Assembly (NCBI GenBank): GCA_964585485.1
Contig: CAZPDS010000002.1
Coordinates: forward strand, 23,316-87,315
Origin: CALGYY01 sp964585485
GTDB taxonomy: Bacteria > Bacteroidota > Bacteroidia > Bacteroidales > CAIWKO01
Direction: 5' to 3'
DNA: 64,000 nucleotides
Position 1 is the stretch's first letter; each line of letters starts with the position of its first letter. Of this stretch, positions 1 to 8,597 are shown piece after piece. The notes beneath the pieces were generated by a model. That model ran no database searches. It was given only the letters and a program-made list of their open reading frames with translations, and was not told where the DNA came from. A program made the position numbers and the translations under genes.

Positions 1-71
1 AAGTCCTTTTTTTCCTGATGATTGCCCTGGCCATTATCGTTCTGGTGTTGTTAAAGGTCGTGTTTTTTTAA
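1..71 (+). CDS. C-terminal end of a membrane protein (5' truncated)
   Basis: An open frame enters from the left edge and stops with TAA at 69-71. The visible 22 or so residues are almost all hydrophobic (Leu, Ile, Val, Phe, Ala) and end in Lys-Val-Val-Phe-Phe, which fits a last transmembrane helix. It could also be a short membrane protein resembling the 37-codon gene at 6854-6967. The family cannot be told from this fragment. Confidence 0.5.
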   Translation, partial: VLFFLMIALAIIVLVLLKVVFF

Positions 72-198
72 CCCAAACGATTTCCTCGGCTTGTCTTGAA
101 AAATAAAGAAAAATAGCACATTAGAAATCGATCCCCCTTTGAAAACGGATTGTTAGCGAACGGTCTCATGTTGAATTAATAATGGTTGGAGACCTCAT

Positions 199-233
199 TC
201 CCGTCACAACGAAAGTTTGGGCGGGATTTTTTT
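199..233 (+). terminator. possible intrinsic terminator
   Basis: A TCCCG arm (199-203) pairs with CGGGA (222-226). An inner AAC/GTT pairing closes a GAAA tetraloop, and seven T follow at 227-233. It would end the transcript of the gene entering from the left. The outer stem is only five pairs, so this is moderate evidence. Confidence 0.4.
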
Positions 234-270
234 ACAAAATACCCGTTTGTCTATCACAAGGCAAACGGGT
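233..270 (-). terminator. possible terminator of tRNA-Cys
   Basis: Nine-base arms ACCCGTTTG (241-249) and CAAACGGGT (262-270) form a perfect hairpin. On the minus strand it is followed by ATTTTGTAAA. It sits 8 bases beyond the tRNA-Cys 3' end, so it probably ends that transcript. The T tract is interrupted. Confidence 0.5.
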
Positions 271-278
271 ATTTAGTG

Positions 279-349
279 AGGTCTCGAGCAGAATCGAACT
301 GCTGTAAGCGGTTTTGCAGACCGGCGCCTAGCCACTCGGCCACGAGACC
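279..349 (-). tRNA. tRNA-Cys (anticodon GCA)
   Basis: Read on the minus strand, it has a 7-bp acceptor stem GGTCTCG/CGAGACC, a D arm, an anticodon loop CTGCAAA giving anticodon GCA, and a T arm AGCAG-TTCGATT-CTGCT. The discriminator base is U, as expected for tRNA-Cys. The anticodon stem has one C-C mismatch at its outer pair. The encoded 3' end reads TCA rather than CCA, so the CCA tail is added after transcription. Confidence 0.95.
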
Positions 350-357
350 ATGAGATG

Positions 358-365
358 CAAAATTA
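358..365 (-). promoter_or_regulatory. -7 box of the tRNA-Cys promoter
   Basis: The minus strand reads TAATTTTG, a full match to the Bacteroidota -7 consensus TAnnTTTG, and ends 8 bases upstream of the tRNA 5' end. Confidence 0.6.
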
Positions 366-465
366 AACATTTTTTTGTAACCTCCAACTTTTTCGCACTG
401 GCTGCGTTGACTGCTGCCCGCGGAATTGACTCCAAAAACGGAATAATGTGTAAGTTTGTGGCATC

Positions 466-2919
466 ATGAACCTCGCCCGCATTATGTTCCTGCTGTGCCT
501 GCAGTCATTCCTGTTCTGGCCCGCCGGCAGTGTCGCTCAGCGCCACCACCTTTCAGGAACAGTCAACGACTCGCTGACCGGTGAACCCCTGGCTTTCGTA
601 AATATTATAGTGAACCACACCCGGGAAGGCGGGCAAACCGACATCGACGGACGTTTCACCATCTCTACCGGCCAGCAACCTATGTCGCTGCAATTATCTT
701 ACATTGGCTACGCCCCCCGGGAAATCCAACTTAGCGGACGTACCCATGGCTTGCAGATCAAGCTGCAAAAAATTCAGTATGAACTTTCCGAAGTTGTTGT
801 CTTTCCAGGTGAAAACCCGCTGCACCGTATCGTCCGAAAGGTCATCGCGAACCGCCCGCTGAACGATCCGGATTTGTTCCCGGCCTACCAATGCTACAGT
901 TACAACAAGCTTACGGCCGAATGGAAACCCGGACCGAAATACTACGAAGCCCTGGAACAATGGAAAACCGACAGCAGCAAGGCCGACAGCAGTTTGTTGC
1001 GCCTGGTAAACAGCCGGTCGGAACGTCATCTGATGATGATGGAATCCTACACACAGAGAAACTTTCTGGCACCCGATCGACTGCAGGAAACCATTCTGGC
1101 GAATCGGGTTTCGGGCTTCAGAAATCCGGATTTTGCACCCATGGCCACCGACTTGCAGCCTTTCTCTTTTTATGCGCCCCAAATCAACCTCAACACGGGA
1201 ACAGTCTGCGGCTACCAGAATCCGTTCGCAGAAGGAGCTATTGGCCGCTATCAGTACCTCCCAGCCGATACGCTGTACGACGGGAATGACAGTATCTTTG
1301 TGATCTCCTTCTATCCACTGAAAGGTCGGAACTTCAACGGACTGAAAGGCACGGCCTACGTCAACACCCACGGATACGCCTTGCAATATATCTCTGCAAC
1401 CCCCGCCGAATCCGGATTATGGAATATTACAGTGGAACAGCAATACCGGCGCCATCAAGACACCTGGTTCCCTGAACAGCTGAATTATGAATGGCTGCTC
1501 CCCAGGTATCCCAACGAAAAGCTGGGTCTGTTACTTAAAGGCCGAAGCTATATTACCAGGGTGAACCTGGCTCCAGGGCTGCACCCCCGCGATTTCGGCC
1601 CCGATCAGGTCCGTCTTTCAGACTCGGCGCTCCGTAAGGATGCCATAATCTGGAATCACTACCGGACCGACAGCCTGAACCGATTCGAGTCCGGCACCTA
1701 TCATTACATGGATTCCCTGGGCCGTCGTATGAATTTCGATTATTACACCCGCGCCCTTCCGGCCCTCATGGAAGGCTTTTTGCCCATAGGTCCGCTGGAT
1801 TGGTCCATCGACAAATTATATAATTACAATGAACTCGAGGGCCATCGCCTGGGGCTTGGGGTTCGCACCGGCCAGCGGGTTTCGAAATGGTTCACACTGG
1901 GAGGCTACCTTGGCTATGGTTTTTCCGACAAACGCTACAAGTATGGGGGTGACCTTCTGTTTCGCCTTTGGCGCAAGCACGACTGGGAGCTTTTTGGCCG
2001 GTACCGCAATGATGTCGCGGAGCCCGGATTAAGCACCTTCACGGGCTTCCGCCAAGCCAGCTATTGGTTTGATATGATTGGCGACCGTTTTGATCTGTCC
2101 GAAACCATTGAGGCTGGCTTTCGGTTCCGCACCTTGCGCTTTCTTGAAGCCGAGCTCGCCCTCTCCCAGACCCATGCCATGCCCCAGTATGATTACTATT
2201 TTCAGCCGCCAAATGCAGTAAGCGACACCGGATTTGATTTCACCGACCTGCGCCTGTCGCTCCGATATACCGTCAAAGATGAAATCACCCGGGCCTTTGG
2301 ACAACGCTACTCATCGCCCGGAAACTTCCCTGTGTTCTACCTCACCCTAAGCAAAGGGTTCGATGACTTTTTAAATGGGGAATTTGATTACTTCAAAGCT
2401 GAGGCAGCCATTAGCGAAGACTTTGACATCCGAAACCTGGGGCGCACCAGCCTCTTGCTCATGGCCGGCCAGGTATGGGGCGATGTTCCCTACACGCGGC
2501 TTTTCCGCGGCCGGGGCAGTTATGGTGGCGACATTTCCCTATACCTACGCCATAGTTTCCAGACCCTGCGACCGGGTGAGTTTGTTAGCAATCGTTACCT
2601 TGCGTTTCACCTTGCACACAACTTTGGGCGCTTCCTGCTTCATGGTAAAAAATTCAAGCCCGAGTTAACGCTGGCCCACAATTTTCTTTTTGGTGATTTA
2701 CGCCATGCTGACAGCCATCACAAACTCGCCATAGCCGCCCCCACTAAAGGATTCTTCGAGGCCGGCCTTATTGTCGACAACCTGTTGCGGGTGAAACTGC
2801 TGAACCTTGCTTACCTGGGTTTCGGTGTAGGCGGTTTTTACCGCTACGGAAGCTATCGCTTCGATGAACCCATCAAAAATCTTACGGGAAAACTCACTTT
2901 CCGTATTACAGGAATGTAG
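466..2919 (+). CDS. DUF5686 family outer-membrane protein with carboxypeptidase-like N-terminal domain
   Basis: 817 residues. A signal peptide (about residues 1-25, ending in Val-Ala-Gln) is followed by a carboxypeptidase-D-like regulatory domain at about 28-110, with the typical GxVxDxxTGEPLxFVN and DGxFxI pattern. The rest matches the long DUF5686 region of Bacteroidota, rich in alternating aromatic and polar residues and ending in a Phe-rich stretch, as in an outer-membrane beta barrel. The molecular function of DUF5686 is not established. It stands alone, faces the convergent AsmA-like gene 28 bases away, and starts at an ATG shortly after the tRNA promoter region. The family call is firm; the role is open. 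Confidence 0.85.
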   Translation: MNLARIMFLLCLQSFLFWPAGSVAQRHHLSGTVNDSLTGEPLAFVNIIVNHTREGGQTDIDGRFTISTGQQPMSLQLSYIGYAPREIQLSGRTHGLQIKLQKIQYELSEVVVFPGENPLHRIVRKVIANRPLNDPDLFPAYQCYSYNKLTAEWKPGPKYYEALEQWKTDSSKADSSLLRLVNSRSERHLMMMESYTQRNFLAPDRLQETILANRVSGFRNPDFAPMATDLQPFSFYAPQINLNTGTVCGYQNPFAEGAIGRYQYLPADTLYDGNDSIFVISFYPLKGRNFNGLKGTAYVNTHGYALQYISATPAESGLWNITVEQQYRRHQDTWFPEQLNYEWLLPRYPNEKLGLLLKGRSYITRVNLAPGLHPRDFGPDQVRLSDSALRKDAIIWNHYRTDSLNRFESGTYHYMDSLGRRMNFDYYTRALPALMEGFLPIGPLDWSIDKLYNYNELEGHRLGLGVRTGQRVSKWFTLGGYLGYGFSDKRYKYGGDLLFRLWRKHDWELFGRYRNDVAEPGLSTFTGFRQASYWFDMIGDRFDLSETIEAGFRFRTLRFLEAELALSQTHAMPQYDYYFQPPNAVSDTGFDFTDLRLSLRYTVKDEITRAFGQRYSSPGNFPVFYLTLSKGFDDFLNGEFDYFKAEAAISEDFDIRNLGRTSLLLMAGQVWGDVPYTRLFRGRGSYGGDISLYLRHSFQTLRPGEFVSNRYLAFHLAHNFGRFLLHGKKFKPELTLAHNFLFGDLRHADSHHKLAIAAPTKGFFEAGLIVDNLLRVKLLNLAYLGFGVGGFYRYGSYRFDEPIKNLTGKLTFRITGM

Positions 2920-2947
2920 CATGTGTGGTGCGTATTGCTTCTGGGAG

Positions 2948-5584
2948 CTACTCCCATTCCATTTGAAATTCGGGTTCATGAACGCCCTGCCGGGGCTTTT
3001 GCGGCGCATTCACCGTATCCTTTTTAAACCACTCGAATTCTTTTTTTAGTACCTCCTTTAACGTTTGCTTTTCCTCGCGTACCCGTACATTCAGGTTTTC
3101 ACGATAAGCTGCCTTATCAACCTTCTTGTAAATGGGGTTTTCGGTGGTACCCGTAATTTGGAAGTAATACCGCTCGCGGTGCAAACCGTCATCCTCTACC
3201 TCACCATACTCACTCTGTCGGTCACGGTTGCTATTAAGTATTTCCGCATACAATACGGAAACATGATAATTAATCGCGTTAGAGAAGGAGTGGGTGCCGT
3301 TGAAATCTACATCCAATACATCGTTGCGGATATTGGTGGGCGGTATAGTGATCATCCGGTCCTGAATGTTCACATGGGTGGTGAGGGTAGCAAATTTGAT
3401 CGTGGCGAAATTTCGGTTTTTCATGTATTTGGATAATCCCTCAATGGGCGCAAAATGAATGAGCTCCCCATTTTCAATCACCACTTTTGCCTTTGCTGTA
3501 ATGGAGGACTGATCCACTTCGAAGAGGTTGCTCCAGTTTGATTTCAACTGAATGTCGGTGGTTAGATAACCCTTCAGGTTTTGATCGGTCAACGCTTCCT
3601 GCCCGAAATTGTTAAGCTGATAGAACATTTTTCTGATATCAACACGCTGCAAATGGGCATCACAGCTAATCAGCAACTGGCCATTATGGCTGTTATCCAA
3701 AAGCCCGGTTGCGCTCACGCGCCCATCCATCGCGCCAAAAGAAAGGTTTTCTACCAGAACCTGCCGGTTATGAATCCGCATTCGACCGACAATATCGGCA
3801 GCCCTGAATTTGCCAAAGGAAAAACGTCGGACTTTCACATCAAAATCCAGGTCCAGCTTTGGGGAGATATCGAGCCGTAAGAGGGTATCACCTGAACTGA
3901 CTTGATACTGTAACAACTCCTCCATGTCGATGTGCTGAGAGATAAAGTCGGCTTTCACCTGAAGGTTTTGATTTTCGAGCAGGATGTAGGGCAGAAGATT
4001 GCGGAAATAACCCTTAATGAAGAAATCATTATTGTCAATTTTTCCCCGGAAATTCTCCGAGATCAAATCGTTATTGCTAAACTTAAATTGACCGTTCAGC
4101 CCTGAGAAGCGAAGCTTGTTTTGCCGGAATTCAAAGGCAGCATCCTGAAGCTTCAGGCTGCCGGAGGAGCTTGAGTTCACAAAATCCGCCCCGGAGAATC
4201 CACGACTGCTTTGCATCTGGCCTTTGTACATCAGATCAAAATCAAGGGTTCCACTCATGGCCGCGAGGGTGTCCGACTGCACAAACTCGTTTAGAACAGA
4301 CAGATCCAGATGGCCTTTCGCCTTCAACGATAGGTCCGGCTTGTTGAAATTTTTAATACTAAAGCTTCCGCTGATGTCGCCCTGTTTTAACACCGCCGAA
4401 AACGAGGGTACGGTAAGTTCGGCAGACTGTCCGGAAGCACCGCTGAATTTCGCCTTTAAGCAAACCCGGCTAAGCCGGATGCCGCTTTTGCGTTGTTCTA
4501 TCTCCCCGTCCACAAGGCTGACTTCAGCCGAAAACAAAGGAAATTGCGTTCCCGCCCAGCTTCCTTTGAGTACCGCTTGAAAATCAAAACGGCCCCTACC
4601 CTTAAAATCCTTGATTTTGTCTTGCCATAAGGATGGCAGCGCTTCCAGGAAATCCTGCAACGACAACTGGGTTCCATTCATGTTTAATGCCAGCTCCCGA
4701 CGATCATCCCCGTAGGCCACATAACCTTTGAGGAAGAGTTCCAGGTCGCCCACGCGCACTTCGCCACGCGAGAAGGTCACCGTCTCCTTCAGCTGATCAA
4801 CCTGCAAAGCCATGTTCAGAAAGGTGTTATCAGCCCTGAAGTAATTGGTTCCATAGGATTTAATGCGATCGACCGCCACCGAACCCTCGATTTCCAGTTC
4901 ATACGTATCCTTCATGAATTCACCCTTGAGTGTAGCGTCCCTTGCCAGCAGGGCATAATCCTGGCGCGCAGGATAGTCCATGTAGCGACAATCCACGTTG
5001 GATAAGGTGAGCTTTTGCAGGTCAAGGCTGAAATTATCGCTGCCTGTAGTGTCGGAAGAAGGCTTCAGCAAATGATAGTTGTCATCGCCGTTGGGAAAAA
5101 TCTTGAGCTGCAGCAACGCATCGCCCACCTCCACCCGCCGTACGTGGTATTGGCCGAAAACCAGATCCCAGACTGACATCTGCAGGTACACGTCTTTTGC
5201 TTTCAGGAGCAGGCTATCGTAGGCAAAACCGGCCGAGGTCCATTTCCGAACATGATGAGGTGAAAACTTATCATATGAAACGGTATCGCCGTAGGCGTCA
5301 TAAATCCGCACATTTTTGAAATGCACTGATGCAAAAGGGAAACGTGCAAAAACAGAAAACTCAATATCCTGAACCTCCACTCTACAGTTCAACTGCTTGT
5401 TCAATTGGGTAACGATGATACCCTTCACGGTATCTTCATAATAATACCCGATGAAGAGGCCCACGCCACCGGCCAATACGAGCAGTATTGCCAGACTAAT
5501 CAAGGTTTTCTTCAGGCGACGTTGAAAACGCGGCCGCTGATAAAAGCGTTCCTTTTTAGCCTGGCTTATTTCAGAGACGTCCAT
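2948..5584 (-). CDS. AsmA-like protein
   Basis: 878 residues from the chosen start. A basic cytoplasmic segment (about 1-26) precedes one transmembrane helix (about 27-49, ending Gly-Tyr-Tyr-Tyr). After it comes the AsmA/TamB-like N-terminal pattern with the string ARFPFASVHFKNVRI and a long repetitive beta-rich periplasmic region. Such proteins span the periplasm and are implicated in lipid transport to, or assembly of, the outer membrane. An earlier in-frame ATG at 5611 exists, but a TAATTTTG promoter box lies at 5590-5597, between the two. The ATG at 5584 is therefore preferred, giving a nearly leaderless transcript. The substrate is unknown. Confidence 0.8.
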   Translation of the reverse strand: MDVSEISQAKKERFYQRPRFQRRLKKTLISLAILLVLAGGVGLFIGYYYEDTVKGIIVTQLNKQLNCRVEVQDIEFSVFARFPFASVHFKNVRIYDAYGDTVSYDKFSPHHVRKWTSAGFAYDSLLLKAKDVYLQMSVWDLVFGQYHVRRVEVGDALLQLKIFPNGDDNYHLLKPSSDTTGSDNFSLDLQKLTLSNVDCRYMDYPARQDYALLARDATLKGEFMKDTYELEIEGSVAVDRIKSYGTNYFRADNTFLNMALQVDQLKETVTFSRGEVRVGDLELFLKGYVAYGDDRRELALNMNGTQLSLQDFLEALPSLWQDKIKDFKGRGRFDFQAVLKGSWAGTQFPLFSAEVSLVDGEIEQRKSGIRLSRVCLKAKFSGASGQSAELTVPSFSAVLKQGDISGSFSIKNFNKPDLSLKAKGHLDLSVLNEFVQSDTLAAMSGTLDFDLMYKGQMQSSRGFSGADFVNSSSSGSLKLQDAAFEFRQNKLRFSGLNGQFKFSNNDLISENFRGKIDNNDFFIKGYFRNLLPYILLENQNLQVKADFISQHIDMEELLQYQVSSGDTLLRLDISPKLDLDFDVKVRRFSFGKFRAADIVGRMRIHNRQVLVENLSFGAMDGRVSATGLLDNSHNGQLLISCDAHLQRVDIRKMFYQLNNFGQEALTDQNLKGYLTTDIQLKSNWSNLFEVDQSSITAKAKVVIENGELIHFAPIEGLSKYMKNRNFATIKFATLTTHVNIQDRMITIPPTNIRNDVLDVDFNGTHSFSNAINYHVSVLYAEILNSNRDRQSEYGEVEDDGLHRERYYFQITGTTENPIYKKVDKAAYRENLNVRVREEKQTLKEVLKKEFEWFKKDTVNAPQKPRQGVHEPEFQMEWE

Positions 5585-5589
5585 AGCTG

Positions 5590-5597
5590 CAAAATTA
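5590..5597 (-). promoter_or_regulatory. -7 box deciding the AsmA-like start
   Basis: TAATTTTG on the minus strand, five bases upstream of the ATG at 5584. A transcript starting here cannot include the longer start at 5611. Confidence 0.6.
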
Positions 5598-5706
5598 ATC
5601 CTTCCATCCATCAGAGGATGGTTAACGGGCGTGAAATATTAACAAGCCTTGTTTGAAAACGTAATAAGCGAAGGAAAGGTGTTTGGAAGGCAATAAAAAC
5701 AAGGAT

Positions 5707-6570
5707 TTATTCGAAGGTCCGTGTCATGTCATCCGGCACCACCAGAATATAATCCGCCCGGAGAATGGATTCTTCCGAAAGTGCCGACAAATCACTTTGC
5801 TCCACTGTGGCCACGGTCAAGACTTTCAAATAGGGGTCGGCGTTCTTCAGGTACCACATAATACCCTCAAAAAAATCGCTGTGTGCGGTACCATTGAAAT
5901 GGAGCAGTGTTTTACCCGGGCTCAGGTTCTTCCGGATGAAGTGCGCCATGGTTGCATCCTTAATGGCTTGCGCCTTGGGAAGATTGGGTGAAACCTGACC
6001 GCCCATACTCATCTGCAACATATTGCTGTAGCAATCCAGCTCGGGATCATAAGCAATAGGCAGGGGGGCTACGTAAGAACGTACAGGTTCCGTTAGTGCT
6101 TCCAATGCCTCGAAGCCGTAGTCGTATACCATCGCAGCGTAATACCGGGGAATATTAGTGGCCACAAATTCCAGGTTCGTGTTGCGCGCAAATTCCACCA
6201 AGGGTTTGTAATCTGTTCCGTAATTCTGCCATAAACGGGCGTTGGCCTGCAGCGTATCCTCCGAAACCTCTCCTTTCAGATAACGATTAAGCACCCCCTG
6301 ATGATCCGCTTCAAACATTTCGGCACCCAGTATCAGGTTCTGCTTTTTTAGCTTAAAAAGATCTTTGGTGAGCTGAAGTTCTAACCAGTGCGATAGCGGA
6401 TTCCCGTGAATTTCGCCAAAAAGAACGACCTCGCACCCCTCTGCATCCTGCAACAATTTATGGTAGGTGGTTTTTTTTCCGCGAACATCAAAAAGCTGAT
6501 ACGCCGGCTTATCCATTTTAAGGGAAGTGCCTAGTAAAAACAAGACCAACACGGCGATTTTCACTTTCAT
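5707..6570 (-). CDS. ChaN-like (haem-binding uptake, Tiki superfamily) protein
   Basis: 287 residues from the ATG at 6570; a GTG one codon earlier is also possible. A short hydrophobic N-terminus looks like a signal peptide. The motif LFGEIHGNPLSHW, then GAEMFEADHQ and a late HFNGTAHSDFFEG, match the ChaN family (PF04187). Members are envelope proteins; Campylobacter ChaN binds haem and others are metalloprotease-like. It lies 95 bases beyond the AsmA-like start and has its own promoter box, so it is probably a single gene. Haem binding is inferred from the family only. Confidence 0.8.
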   Translation of the reverse strand: MKVKIAVLVLFLLGTSLKMDKPAYQLFDVRGKKTTYHKLLQDAEGCEVVLFGEIHGNPLSHWLELQLTKDLFKLKKQNLILGAEMFEADHQGVLNRYLKGEVSEDTLQANARLWQNYGTDYKPLVEFARNTNLEFVATNIPRYYAAMVYDYGFEALEALTEPVRSYVAPLPIAYDPELDCYSNMLQMSMGGQVSPNLPKAQAIKDATMAHFIRKNLSPGKTLLHFNGTAHSDFFEGIMWYLKNADPYLKVLTVATVEQSDLSALSEESILRADYILVVPDDMTRTFE

Positions 6571-6587
6571 CACAGGAGCTTTGTTCG

Positions 6588-6595
6588 CAAAAATA
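6588..6595 (-). promoter_or_regulatory. -7 box of the chaN-like gene
   Basis: TATTTTTG on the minus strand, 17 bases upstream of the ATG at 6570. Confidence 0.5.
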
Positions 6596-6827
6596 ATAAA
6601 ATAATATTGTTCCTCCCCCTAAATCTGACAAAGCGTGCAATAAATTTCAAAATGTTTCATTTGTTAAGTATTCATAAATTTTTTTTGGACTCAGGCAACC
6701 TTTTCAAAAAAGCGCTGTCTTCTTTATAGCAAATCTAAATAAGCTGCATTGGCGTTCATTTTTTACCGGATACTTAAAAGACCGAACCGTTAACTGCTTA
6801 TTGATTGCGTTGCGCTATAAATAAATG

Positions 6828-6835
6828 TAACTTTG
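6828..6835 (+). promoter_or_regulatory. -7 box of the small membrane protein gene
   Basis: TAACTTTG, matching TAnnTTTG, 18 bases before the ATG at 6854. TTG triplets lie 16-25 bases further upstream, where a -33 element would be. It supports real expression of the small gene. Confidence 0.5.
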
Positions 6836-6853
6836 ACCTAATTAAAGTATTAT

Positions 6854-6967
6854 ATGACAAACAACTTAAAATTTAAAGCTATGAACACCGCGAAGGAATA
6901 TTTTTTCTGGCTGATTTATGCAGTGCTCATGTTAGTGTTGGCAGCTGCTGTCATTATCCTCGGATAA
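6854..6967 (+). CDS. small membrane protein, 37 residues (28 from the second ATG)
   Basis: This short frame lies alone in the only long gap of the window (6571-7087). It starts at ATG 6854, or in frame at ATG 6881. After a short polar N-terminus (MNTAKEYFFW from the second ATG) comes one hydrophobic segment of about 20 residues ending Ile-Ile-Leu-Gly-stop. A consensus -7 box lies just upstream and a strong terminator downstream, so it forms a complete transcription unit. I recognise no family. A one-helix peptide beside a potassium transporter operon could be an accessory subunit, but that is only inference from position. The remainder of the gap holds nothing else I can name. Confidence 0.55.
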   Translation: MTNNLKFKAMNTAKEYFFWLIYAVLMLVLAAAVIILG

Positions 6968-7030
6968 CGTAATCTACTAAACTGGTTTTCAGTACACCAT
7001 GAAATAATTCCGAAAAATTTCGTAAGCAAG

Positions 7031-7071
7031 AAAAAAAAGAGAATGCCGATAAAAGGCATTCTCTTTTTTTT
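7031..7071. terminator. bidirectional intrinsic terminator
   Basis: Arms GAGAATGCC and GGCATTCTC flank a 7-base loop, with A8 on the left and T8 on the right, so it works in both directions. It serves the small membrane protein gene from the left and the potassium uptake operon from the right. Confidence 0.85.
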
Positions 7072-7087
7072 CAAAATTAAAGTTCTC

Positions 7088-8545
7088 TTAACGTTTCCAG
7101 AAGGAGGGTGTAAAAAGGATCAGCACCGAAAAAAGCTCAAGGCGACCCAGCAGCATACAGGCGGCAAGAACCCATTTGCTAAAATCCGGGGCGGCTGAAT
7201 AATTACTCATGGGACCGAAAACACCCAATCCGGGGCCAACGCCGCCCATAGTGGTAGCTACGGCCCCCGCTGCCGACGTAAAATCAATGTCATTCACCGA
7301 CAGTAAGAGAACCCCTGTGGCAAAGGTGAGGATGTAGATAAGAAAAAAAGCCATTATCTTAGTCAACACATTATCGCTGACCGGTTTTTTATTGTAGCGT
7401 AATACCAGGACGGCACTGGGGTGAAACATCTTCTTAAACTCCCGTCCCGCCATTTTAAACAGCATAAGGTAACGCATTACCTTAACAGAACCCGTGGTAC
7501 TGCCGGCACATCCGCCAATGAGCATAAGAAAAAACAGCACAAGCCAGAGGGCGGTGGGCCACAAAACGAAGTCTTCGCTGGCAAAGCCTGTACAGGAAAT
7601 AATCGACGCCACCTGGAAAAATCCCGCCCGAAGGGAATGTTCAAGGCTGTATTGGGTGCGGAAGTAAAGATTTAGACCAATAAAAAGTGCCGCTCCTATA
7701 ATGATCCCCAGAAACAATCTGAACTCTTCATCTTTAAAGTATCGTTTGATATTACCCGTAAGCGCGTAATAATGAAGCGTGAAATTTGTGGCGGCCAGAA
7801 TCATGAAAATTGTAATGACATACTGAATGTATGGACTATAGCTTGCTATGCTGTCATTTTTTACCCCGAAACCACCCGTGGCCACAGTGCCAAAAGAATG
7901 GCACATAGAGTCGAACAGAGGCATTCCGCCCACCATCAGAAGAAATACCTCAGCAACGGTGAGCAACACATAGATACCCCATAGTTTTTTCGCGGTTTCC
8001 CGGATGCGCGGATGTAGTTTCTCGCCCATGGGGCCGCTGGATTCAGCCGAAAACAACTGCATGCCGCCGGCGCCCAGAAAAGGCAGAATTGCCACAGACA
8101 GAACAATAATTCCCATACCCCCGATCCAATGCGTTATGCTGCGCCAGAACAACAATCCTTGAGGAACCGCTTCCACATCGGTTAAGATCGAAGCCCCTGT
8201 CGTTGAAAAACCGGAAATGCTTTCGAAAAAGGCATCGGTAAAACGAGGAATGGCTCCACTCAGCAGATAGGGCAGCGTACCAAAAAGTGAGATCAGCACC
8301 CAGGTGGCGGAAACCACTAAATAACCCTCCCGCTTGCCAATATTTTTTTGAAATGTTCGGACAAAGGGCAGAAACAGAGCCAAACCCGCTGCCAGAGTAA
8401 TCAGGAAAGAGAGCAGAAGCGGCCCGTGATCACCGGAGCGGAAATAAAACGAGAACGGCAGGCCGCTGAGCATAAACACAGACTCTATCATCAGCACCAG
8501 GCCCACGGTGCGAAAAACATACTTAAAATTAATGGCTGTACTCAT
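7088..8545 (-). CDS. trkH: TrkH-family potassium transporter subunit (second copy)
   Basis: 485 residues, polytopic. The four pore-loop repeats of the Trk/Ktr/HKT superfamily are visible: SGFSTTG (112-117), GTVATGGFG, SCTGFASED and TTMGGVGPGLG, each with the glycine of the potassium filter. The protein would form the membrane pore, gated by the TrkA protein encoded upstream. It is the last gene of trkA-trkH-trkH, 52 bases beyond the first trkH. It aligns without gaps to the neighbouring copy over the first 120 residues, and both have 485 residues, which points to tandem duplication followed by divergence. Confidence 0.93.
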   Translation of the reverse strand: MSTAINFKYVFRTVGLVLMIESVFMLSGLPFSFYFRSGDHGPLLLSFLITLAAGLALFLPFVRTFQKNIGKREGYLVVSATWVLISLFGTLPYLLSGAIPRFTDAFFESISGFSTTGASILTDVEAVPQGLLFWRSITHWIGGMGIIVLSVAILPFLGAGGMQLFSAESSGPMGEKLHPRIRETAKKLWGIYVLLTVAEVFLLMVGGMPLFDSMCHSFGTVATGGFGVKNDSIASYSPYIQYVITIFMILAATNFTLHYYALTGNIKRYFKDEEFRLFLGIIIGAALFIGLNLYFRTQYSLEHSLRAGFFQVASIISCTGFASEDFVLWPTALWLVLFFLMLIGGCAGSTTGSVKVMRYLMLFKMAGREFKKMFHPSAVLVLRYNKKPVSDNVLTKIMAFFLIYILTFATGVLLLSVNDIDFTSAAGAVATTMGGVGPGLGVFGPMSNYSAAPDFSKWVLAACMLLGRLELFSVLILFTPSFWKR

Positions 8546-8597
8546 GCGATGGAGACCTCCTGACTGCGAGAAAACGATGAGTCCGTAAGTGTAATCA

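Noticed and set aside
162..198. GGTCTC...GAGACCTCA copies near tRNA-Cys as an integration (att) site
   Set aside because: The match to the tRNA end is only 9 bases, with no integrase or foreign genes nearby.
2942..2956. TGGGAG/CTCCCA hairpin as a terminator between DUF5686 and AsmA-like genes
   Set aside because: Six-pair stem without a T tract on either strand.
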